From Dasania sp051277005 (lineage in GTDB: Bacteria > Pseudomonadota > Gammaproteobacteria > Pseudomonadales > Dasaniaceae): a stretch of 17,947 nucleotides of DNA. The notes under the pieces were generated by a model. The model ran no database searches. It saw only the letters and a list, made by a program, of their open reading frames with translations, and was not told the origin of the DNA. Location of the stretch: the NCBI GenBank assembly GCA_051277005.1, contig JBNMPS010000045.1:1-17947 (forward strand). Reading direction: 5' to 3'. Positions within the stretch are counted from its first letter, which is position 1; every line of letters starts with the position of its first letter. Of the stretch, positions 6,766 to 12,293 are shown piece by piece. The position numbers and the translations under genes are program-made.

Positions 6766-8850
6766 ATGCCGAGTAAGGTTAATCGATCGCATCAAGTTGA
6801 TACCGAAATTCTACAATATATCGTAGAGGGTATTTATCTTGTTCGTGCAAATGATGGGGTTATTGTTTATACCAACCCAGTTTTCGATTCTATGTTTGGT
6901 TATGCTCACGGTGATGTGCTGGGCCAGCACTTTGCTACAGTCAGTAATACCATAGATAGATCATCGAGAAATGTTGCCATTGATATCAATTATGATCTAG
7001 ATAATCAAGGTTGGTGGCGTGGCGAATTATCTTTCGTGAAAAATAATAAATCGAATATATTATGTAATGTTTCGATATCGATGTTTACACATTCACATTA
7101 CGGTAAAGTTTGGATTTCAATTATTGAAAACATTAACCGTAAAAAACAGGTCGAGGATGTTCTGGAAAAAAGTAAAAAGAAATATCGCGACTTATTTGAA
7201 AAATCACAAGATGCAATTTTATTTATCGAGAATTACAAGTTTGTAAATTGTAATCAAGCCACATTAGATATGTTGGGTTACAGAGAAAAGCAAGAGCTAC
7301 TGCAAACGCATCCCTCTCAGCTATCACCAGAATTTCAGGCTGATGGGCAAAGATCGGATGTTAAAGCTGATGAAATGATAAATAACGCGTTAGAGCAAGG
7401 TAGTAATCGATACGAATGGAATCACCTGCGCGCCAATGGTGAGGTTTTTCCGGTAGAGGTGTTGTTAACTACCATAAATAATGAACCCCACTCACAAGTT
7501 ATACACGCCGTATGGCGTGATATTACCTTAAAGCAGCAACAGCAACAGCGTATTCAATATCAAGCCCATTTTGATGCCTTAACCGATTTGCCCAATCGTT
7601 TTTTAGCATTAGATCGCTTGGAAAAAATCATGCAGGAAGCCAAACGTAGTGATAGTAAAGCTGCCGTGCTTTTTTTAGATCTGGATGACTTCAAAAAAAT
7701 TAATGATACGCTAGGGCATGACAGCGGCGATCGTATTTTAGTGCAAACGGCGGAACGTTTGCGTAAGGCTGTACGTTCGGTTGATACCGTTGCGCGCTTG
7801 GGTGGCGATGAATTTATTATCCTGTTAGGCGGTTTAAACGATATTGCCGATGCCGGTCACATTGCCATAAAGCTACTCGATTGTTTTAATGAATTGTTTC
7901 ATATTGATAATAGAGAAGTCATTCTTTCTACCAGTATTGGTATATCTTGCTTCCCGGGTGATGGTGTAACTACGTCTGAACTGCTACGCAAAGCCGATAA
8001 AGCTATGTATCACACTAAAGAACAAGGCCGTAATAGCTATCATTATTTTACTGAGTCGATGAATAGTGGTATTGCCCGCCGATTAATATTAGAAGAACAA
8101 TTACACAACGCCTTGGCGCAGGATGAATTTCATTTGTGCTACCAGCCCTTAATCGATATACAAAACAACAGTATTGTTGGCGCAGAAGCTTTGCTTCGCT
8201 GGGATAACCCCACGCTGGGTAGCGTCTCTCCGGTTGAGTTTATTCCCATTGCCGAGCAAACCGGGCATATCGTTCAAATAGGGCGGTATGTTTTAACCGA
8301 AGCATTGGCAATGGCTGGACAATGGCAAAAAAAACACTTAAAACCTTTCAATATCGCCATTAACCTTTCTCCTCGGCAATTCAGAGATGTTGACCTTTTA
8401 CAGCATATCGAAAATACGCTTCAACAAGAGGGTATCAAAGGGGATTCGCTAAAATTAGAGATCACTGAAGGTGTGATGATGAGTAAACATGCCACTATCG
8501 AGGATACCCTTAATGCCTTAACTGATTTAGGTGTTAGTCTAGCCATTGATGATTTTGGTACGGGTTACTCGTCTATGACTTATTTACGTCGCTACCCGTT
8601 TGATACCCTTAAAATTGATCGCAGTTTTGTGAGTGGCGTATGCGAAGATGAGGCTGATCGAGAATTAGTTAATGCTACTATTGCCATGGCTCACGGTCTG
8701 AAGTTAAAAGTAGTCGCTGAAGGTGTAGAAACTCAAGAGCAGCTAGATTACCTTGCACAGCAACAGTGTGAGTATGCGCAAGGTTATCTCTTTAGTAAAC
8801 CTGTCACTGCCGATGAGTTTGGCCTATTATTAGAAAAAGGGTTAAACTAA
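6766..8850 (+). CDS. PAS-PAS-GGDEF-EAL cyclic-di-GMP signalling protein
   Basis: A 694-residue cytoplasmic protein with no membrane segment. Domains in order: PAS 1 (about 12-125), a short linker (KKQVEDVLEKSKKKYRDLF), PAS 2 with its C-terminal PAC strand motif (about 145-260), a Gln-rich linker, GGDEF (about 267-432) and EAL (about 440-690). The cyclase active site is intact as GGDEF (346-350), and the product-inhibition site RxxD is intact five residues upstream (R337-D340). The phosphodiesterase also looks complete: EAL with Glu474, NLSPRQF, EITEG, DDFGTGYSS from Asp595, KIDRSF from Lys616, and EGVE from Glu652. It could therefore make and break cyclic-di-GMP under control of the PAS sensors; which activity dominates cannot be read from sequence. 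Neither PAS shows an obvious haem or flavin residue. AGGA about 11 bases upstream is the ribosome site. It appears to be a stand-alone gene. Confidence 0.93.
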   Translation: MPSKVNRSHQVDTEILQYIVEGIYLVRANDGVIVYTNPVFDSMFGYAHGDVLGQHFATVSNTIDRSSRNVAIDINYDLDNQGWWRGELSFVKNNKSNILCNVSISMFTHSHYGKVWISIIENINRKKQVEDVLEKSKKKYRDLFEKSQDAILFIENYKFVNCNQATLDMLGYREKQELLQTHPSQLSPEFQADGQRSDVKADEMINNALEQGSNRYEWNHLRANGEVFPVEVLLTTINNEPHSQVIHAVWRDITLKQQQQQRIQYQAHFDALTDLPNRFLALDRLEKIMQEAKRSDSKAAVLFLDLDDFKKINDTLGHDSGDRILVQTAERLRKAVRSVDTVARLGGDEFIILLGGLNDIADAGHIAIKLLDCFNELFHIDNREVILSTSIGISCFPGDGVTTSELLRKADKAMYHTKEQGRNSYHYFTESMNSGIARRLILEEQLHNALAQDEFHLCYQPLIDIQNNSIVGAEALLRWDNPTLGSVSPVEFIPIAEQTGHIVQIGRYVLTEALAMAGQWQKKHLKPFNIAINLSPRQFRDVDLLQHIENTLQQEGIKGDSLKLEITEGVMMSKHATIEDTLNALTDLGVSLAIDDFGTGYSSMTYLRRYPFDTLKIDRSFVSGVCEDEADRELVNATIAMAHGLKLKVVAEGVETQEQLDYLAQQQCEYAQGYLFSKPVTADEFGLLLEKGLN

Positions 8851-8868
8851 ATAGCCTTGCTTAAATGA

Positions 8869-8892
8869 GCCGGCATATCTTTAATGCTCGGC
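8869..8892 (+). terminator. weak hairpin after the GGDEF-EAL gene
   Basis: GCCGGCAT (8869-8876) pairs with ATGC-T-CGGC (8884-8892), with a single bulged T and a 7-base loop. It lies 19 bases past the stop of the cyclic-di-GMP gene. No T-run follows directly; a run of eight T occurs later, at 8930-8936 and its flank. It may help 3'-end formation between two convergent genes, but is not a textbook intrinsic terminator. Confidence 0.27.
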
Positions 8893-8962
8893 ACCTCAGA
8901 ATTTATTCAGAGCCTATTTTCGGCAGCTGTTTTTTTGTTAGTTGTTTGTTCGATAAGCTATG

Positions 8963-9178
8963 TTATTTCCAGCCATGAATCCAATTGTTACTATCTTTTA
9001 AATCATGCCAATTTATGGCAGTCGATCGCTTCGACATTACGGCTTCTATCAAACATAAAATGACTATTTCTTCATCGTCATATTCTATTTCAGTCACAAT
9101 GAAGTGTTTTTCTTTTTTAGTTGGCGTGACCGCCGTCCACTTGCTGTTGAGTAATTTCTTTGGGTTGATTTTATTCAT
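8963..9178 (-). CDS. TIGR02450/DUF2389 family small Trp-rich protein
   Basis: A complete 71-residue protein of a conserved but uncharacterised family. The whole sequence fits the family pattern as I recall it: N-terminal INPKKLLNSKWTAVTP (4-19), KEKHFIVTEIE (22-32), an acidic turn, then VILCLIEAVMSKRSTAINW (39-57) and LKDSNNWIHGWK to the end. There are four tryptophans (14, 57, 66, 70), a high share for this size. It has no signal peptide or membrane helix, so it is probably cytoplasmic. AAGG about 8 bases before the ATG is a fair ribosome site. Its leader contains a strong hairpin (9200-9235). A plus-strand frame over the same bases is a shadow. Function is unknown for the family and I propose none. 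Confidence 0.85.
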   Translation of the reverse strand: MNKINPKKLLNSKWTAVTPTKKEKHFIVTEIEYDDEEIVILCLIEAVMSKRSTAINWHDLKDSNNWIHGWK

Positions 9179-9199
9179 GGCGCCTTCATATAGCTCTTG

Positions 9200-9243
9200 A
9201 ATTCAACGGACGGGTGGTTGCGTCCATCTTGAATTATTTTTTG
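9200..9243 (+). terminator. two-part hairpin with T-run, upstream of the 71-residue gene
   Basis: Outer arms AATTCAA (9200-9206) and TTGAATT (9229-9235) enclose inner arms GGACG (9208-9212) and CGTCC (9221-9225) around an 8-base loop, with a small asymmetric internal loop (C versus ATC). On the plus strand it is followed at once by ATTTTTTG, which gives it intrinsic-terminator form. On the minus strand the same hairpin sits in the untranslated leader of the 71-residue gene, 22 bases before its ATG. It could stop plus-strand transcription that has run antisense through that gene, or shape the minus-strand leader, or both. Confidence 0.5.
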
Positions 9244-9280
9244 TTAATATTTTCATTTATCCTTATGGTTCCCGCAGCAC

Positions 9281-9315
9281 CGGACTAAATTGAAATACAG
9301 CGAAAATTTAGTTCG
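9281..9315. repeat. stem-loop at the 3' end of the PfpI-family gene
   Basis: ACTAAATT (9284-9291) and AATTTAGT (9305-9312) are perfect 8-base inverted arms around 13 bases. On plus-strand RNA the stem extends to 11 pairs (9281-9315) with one G-U pair. The TAA stop of the minus-strand PfpI-family gene lies inside the right arm. No T-run follows on either strand, so this is more likely a 3'-end stabilising or processing stem than an intrinsic terminator. Confidence 0.45.
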
Positions 9316-9961
9316 AGCTACTGCGTTTGTTCACCTTTGCTTGCAGCCCTCCTCGTGCTAACGCGATAACCTCAGTAGATTCCTTTGATGGGGAACCACC
9401 ATTAAAAGGAGGCGCAGGGTCGTATTCAATTTTTAATTGTATAGCTCTTGCGGTTTTTTCGCTCTCGATCATTGAGGACAACGTTAATGCCATATCAATT
9501 CCCGCAGCAACCCCAGCCCCCATAATAAGGTTGCCTTCTATTACAACTCTTTCCGATACAGGTGTTGCACCATATTTCTTCAAGTCGTTGAGTACATTCC
9601 AGTGGGTTGTAGCTTTTTTACCCTGTAGCAGGCCAGCAGCCCCCAACAGTAAAGAGCCTGTACATATTGAAGCCGTCCATTTTGCAGAATCACATGTGTT
9701 TTTGATGAACGTTAGCAAAGGCTGGTTATGCAGCAGGTCACGTATTCCGGGACCTCCTGGAACTATTAGAATATCGCAACCAGGTGCGGAGGATAAATTA
9801 TGGTCGATCATTAAGCCAAGTTTACTTTCAACTGAGCGGATCAAGCCTTTTTGCAGGCCAATATAATTTACTTCAACATCCGGAAGCCTAGAAAGCACTG
9901 TCATTGGTCCAATTGCATCTAAGGTCGTCAGTCGGTCGAATAATAGACAGTTGATTATCAT
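9308..9961 (-). CDS. DJ-1/PfpI family protein, isonitrile hydratase-like
   Basis: A 217-residue protein of the DJ-1/PfpI (class I glutamine amidotransferase-like) superfamily. The Rossmann-like core shows CLLFDRLTTLDAIGP (5-19), DILIVPGGPG (63-72), then the nucleophile elbow SICTGSLLLGAAGLL (98-112) with Cys100, and ATTHWN after it. Asp15, Cys100 and Thr101 correspond to the Asp, Cys and Thr reported as important in Pseudomonas isonitrile hydratase (InhA), so hydration of isonitriles to N-substituted formamides is a possible activity. The same layout is also found in transcription regulators of the GATase1-AraC type, but no DNA-binding domain is fused here. The tail after about 195 is polar and probably disordered. 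There is no signal peptide. TGGATAA before the ATG is a poor ribosome site. It lies 188 bases downstream of topB on the same strand. The substrate is unproven. Confidence 0.82.
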   Translation of the reverse strand: MIINCLLFDRLTTLDAIGPMTVLSRLPDVEVNYIGLQKGLIRSVESKLGLMIDHNLSSAPGCDILIVPGGPGIRDLLHNQPLLTFIKNTCDSAKWTASICTGSLLLGAAGLLQGKKATTHWNVLNDLKKYGATPVSERVVIEGNLIMGAGVAAGIDMALTLSSMIESEKTARAIQLKIEYDPAPPFNGGSPSKESTEVIALARGGLQAKVNKRSSSN

Positions 9962-10054
9962 TGTTTATCCATTAAAGTTAATGCTTGTTTTTATGCATAT
10001 CGACACCCTTGTTGGCTGTGCAGGACGTCTAATTAAATTTTTAAGTTAATTGAT

Positions 10055-10088
10055 TTTGCATCACTTTTTATTAAGGTGCTAGTGCAAA
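10055..10088. repeat. imperfect inverted repeat upstream of the PfpI-family gene
   Basis: TTTGCA (10055-10060) and TGCAAA (10083-10088) form outer arms and CAC (10062-10064) and GTG (10076-10078) form inner arms, giving an imperfect dyad of 34 bases. It lies about 95-125 bases upstream of the PfpI-family start, between that gene and the end of topB. It could be a regulator binding site for the downstream gene or a transcript hairpin after topB; there is no T-run. The call rests on symmetry only. Confidence 0.3.
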
Positions 10089-10149
10089 GTGGATATGCTT
10101 GGAGGGATGCGGCGTGTATAAGTTGACTAATTAAAAATAGACGGGTCGT

Positions 10150-12111
10150 TTATGCCGTTTTTTTACGTATGGTCGCTTTTTTAGAGGTGGTTGTACGTTT
10201 ATTTTTAAAGGGTTTAACCGTACTTTTGACACCTCTTAAACTGGATAATACTTCGCTTTGGCTTTGATGGATAAGCTGCTTTAAAGTTGCCTCTAACGGC
10301 TGCATAAACCCTTGGTAGTTATTTTCTCGCTGGCTAATACCATTGAGCTCCATTTCCCATCGGGCGGTCATGTCAGGCTTAGTTGCCATGTCGGGTAAGC
10401 CGTTGATTAGACCTTTACCCGCATCGCTGGCGTGTATTTTTTTGCAGAGCCGAATTAAAAATCCGCGTTTAAATAGTAGCTCGATAATACCGGCGCGGGT
10501 GGCTTCAGTGCCTAGGCCGTCAGTGTCTTTGAGTATACTTTTGAGTGATGGATCATCAACATAACGGGCAATGCCTGTCATGGCTGATAGCAAGCTACCA
10601 TCATCAAAAGGTTTAGGCGGAGTCGTTTCTTTTTCTAGGCATTCGCCGTGGATGCACTGTAGTTTATCACCTTTCTTAACGGTAGGTAGGGTGGTGTTCA
10701 ATGCGGCATCACTGGGGTTATGGTCAGTCCTGCTTGTGTTTTTATCTGCTCGTTCAAATAAGCTTTTCCAGCCCGGATTGATAGTTTCTTTGGCTTTGGC
10801 AATAAAGTGGCCACCTTCAATGTGTAGTTGTATCTCGCTGTCGCGGTATTCATGGGGGGGGTAAAACTGGGCGATATATTGCCGTGCAGCTAATTCATAA
10901 ATATTACGTTCAGTGTTGCTGAGATTATTTAAGTTAGCGTGCTTTTCTGTGGGGATAATGGCGTGGTGTGCTTCTACTTTACTGTCGTTCCAAGCTTTAC
11001 TTTTTAACGTTGAATCAGCGTTAGCAACAGCTTTATTTAAGTGATCGCTGTTGTTAGCAATGGCTGCTAAAACTGTTGGGCCTTGTGCAAAGTGTTGTGC
11101 TGGCAGGTAGCGGTTATCAGAGCGGGGGTATGTCAATAATTTATGCCGCTCGTACAGACTTTGGCAGCTGTCTAGAACTTGTTTGGCACTTAGCCCATAA
11201 CGTTTGGCGGCATCAATTTGCAGGCTAGACAAATTATAGGGTAGCGGTGTATTTTGTTTTTTATTTTTGCGTTGGCTTAGTAGCACCCGCGCGGGTTTGC
11301 CATTAATACGTGAAACCACATTATCGGCCAGCTGCTTGGATATGACTCGGCCTTCTTCATCTTGATAGGATTGGCAGGCTTCGCTGGGTTGCCACTTGGC
11401 TTTAAACGTTTCGCCTTGCGTCGTCTTGATATGGGCGATAACGTGATAAAAAGGTTTAACATTAAAGTTGGCTATATCTTCGTCCCGTTGTACCACCAAG
11501 CCTAATAAGGGCGTTTGCACACGGCCAACGGATAACACGCCTTGGTAACCAACTTTTTGGCCCTGCAAGGTATAAGCGCGAGTCATGTTAATGCCATAAA
11601 GCCAATCGGCACGGGAGCGTGCCAGTGCTGAAACGGATAGGGGGATAAACTCTTTATTAGGGCGCAGTTGAGCAAGGGATTTGGTAACGGCGGGCGTGTT
11701 TAAATCGTTAATTAAGCAGCGCTGGATACTGTCCCTTTTGGGTCCTTTAACGTTTAAAAACTCAATGACTTGGTCAACTAGTAACTGCCCTTCTCTATCG
11801 GGGTCACCCGCGTGAACTAAATGACTGGCTTCTTTGACGAGCCTGCGTAATACCGATAGCTGTTTTTTAGCGGTGGTTTTCGCTTTGAGTTGCCATTGCT
11901 CAGGAATGATAGGTAAATGTTCAGTGCGCCATTGTTTAAATGCGGGGTTATAAGCGTCGGGTTCGGCTTGCTCCAATAAATGCCCCACGCACCAGCTCAC
12001 ACAATCGCCATTGGCCACATAAATACAGCCCTCGGCTTTTTTATGGGGCTTGGGCAGGGCATCGGCAATGGCGCGCCCCAGGCTGGGTTTCTCGGCGATA
12101 TATAAAATCAT
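10150..12111 (-). CDS. topB: DNA topoisomerase III
   Basis: A 653-residue type IA topoisomerase, the same length as E. coli TopB. It cuts one DNA strand through a tyrosine link, passes another strand, and helps decatenate chromosomes and resolve recombination intermediates, often with RecQ. The TOPRIM domain shows Glu7 in YIAEKPS and the metal-binding DxDxE as AGDPDREGQ (Asp103, Asp105, Glu107). The catalytic tyrosine is Tyr328 in KLLTYPRSDNRYLP, the same number as in E. coli. The C-terminal tail (about 615-653) is rich in Lys, Arg and Thr, fitting nucleic-acid binding, and has no zinc-finger cysteines. The start is fixed by Glu7 spacing. No Shine-Dalgarno precedes the ATG. A near-consensus LexA box sits 11-30 bases upstream, which suggests DNA-damage control. 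The PfpI-family gene downstream is unrelated in function as far as can be seen. Confidence 0.96.
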   Translation of the reverse strand: MILYIAEKPSLGRAIADALPKPHKKAEGCIYVANGDCVSWCVGHLLEQAEPDAYNPAFKQWRTEHLPIIPEQWQLKAKTTAKKQLSVLRRLVKEASHLVHAGDPDREGQLLVDQVIEFLNVKGPKRDSIQRCLINDLNTPAVTKSLAQLRPNKEFIPLSVSALARSRADWLYGINMTRAYTLQGQKVGYQGVLSVGRVQTPLLGLVVQRDEDIANFNVKPFYHVIAHIKTTQGETFKAKWQPSEACQSYQDEEGRVISKQLADNVVSRINGKPARVLLSQRKNKKQNTPLPYNLSSLQIDAAKRYGLSAKQVLDSCQSLYERHKLLTYPRSDNRYLPAQHFAQGPTVLAAIANNSDHLNKAVANADSTLKSKAWNDSKVEAHHAIIPTEKHANLNNLSNTERNIYELAARQYIAQFYPPHEYRDSEIQLHIEGGHFIAKAKETINPGWKSLFERADKNTSRTDHNPSDAALNTTLPTVKKGDKLQCIHGECLEKETTPPKPFDDGSLLSAMTGIARYVDDPSLKSILKDTDGLGTEATRAGIIELLFKRGFLIRLCKKIHASDAGKGLINGLPDMATKPDMTARWEMELNGISQRENNYQGFMQPLEATLKQLIHQSQSEVLSSLRGVKSTVKPFKNKRTTTSKKATIRKKTA

Positions 12112-12117
12112 ATTGTA

Positions 12118-12146
12118 AATGTACTGTATGTTTATCCAGTTGTCTA
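12118..12146 (-). promoter_or_regulatory. candidate topB promoter with start site at the ATG
   Basis: Read on the minus strand, TAGACA (12146-12141; 5 of 6 to TTGACA) and TACATT (12123-12118; 4 of 6 to TATAAT) are spaced 17 bases. A start site about 7 bases beyond the -10 would fall at or within a few bases of the topB ATG at 12111. An alternative -10, TACAAT (12117-12112), would put the start inside the gene and pairs with a poor -35. The absence of a Shine-Dalgarno agrees with a leaderless or near-leaderless mRNA. Confidence 0.45.
12122..12141 (-). promoter_or_regulatory. LexA (SOS) box upstream of topB
   Basis: On the minus strand the 20 bases AACTGGATAAACATACAGTA match the E. coli LexA consensus (TACTG-TATATATATA-CAGTA) at 16 of 20 positions by my count. 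They contain the invariant CTG-N10-CAG core (plus-strand CTG 12124-12126, CAG 12137-12139) and an AT-rich centre. The box lies between the candidate -35 and -10 of topB, the usual place for LexA repression, and ends 11 bases before the ATG. The strength of the match and its position make it a good prediction, but binding is not shown. Confidence 0.75.
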
Positions 12147-12164
12147 GTGAGGGCTGTCATTCTG

Positions 12165-12183
12165 GTAAATTATTAACATTTAC
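12165..12183. repeat. inverted repeat GTAAAT-N7-ATTTAC
   Basis: Perfect 6-base arms GTAAAT (12165-12170) and ATTTAC (12178-12183) surround 7 bases; another GTAAAT lies at 12115-12120 next to the topB start. The dyad is 24 bases upstream of the LexA box in the 182-base gap between topB and the DUF4105 gene. The size and symmetry fit a small dimeric regulator site, but AT-rich dyads of this length occur by chance. Confidence 0.25.
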
Positions 12184-12198
12184 TGGGGGTATAGGTAT

Positions 12199-12240
12199 AG
12201 GAGGGGGCTCATGATTTATAGTACGCGATTTTATGTTTAG
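12199..12240 (+). other. perfect Shine-Dalgarno before a 9-codon frame
   Basis: AGGAGG (12199-12204, extended to AGGAGGGGG) stands 6 bases before ATG at 12211, the best-formed ribosome site I noticed in the window. The frame reads MIYSTRFYV and stops at TAG (12238-12240). GGTATA occurs twice just upstream (12189-12200). No plus-strand gene follows until 14351, so it is not an obvious leader peptide, and nine residues is very short for a product. It may be a chance purine run or a micro-ORF on an unannotated transcript. Confidence 0.2.
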
Positions 12241-12293
12241 TTACTTTTAGCTGTACGGAAGACGTTATCATTAACGGATGGTCTGCACAATAT

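Noticed and set aside
8985..9200. 71-codon plus-strand frame over the Trp-rich gene
   Set aside because: The minus-strand translation matches a known conserved family from end to end; this is its shadow.
9327..9866. 179-codon open frame on the plus strand
   Set aside because: It lies antisense to the PfpI-family gene, whose motifs are clear; the plus-strand translation has no recognisable domain and no ribosome site.
10343..10864. two plus-strand frames inside topB
   Set aside because: They are antisense to conserved TopB sequence, with no independent support.
12263..12276. CGTTA-ATGA-TAACG hairpin after the DUF4105 gene (minus strand) as a terminator
   Set aside because: The stem is only 5 pairs and no T-run follows.
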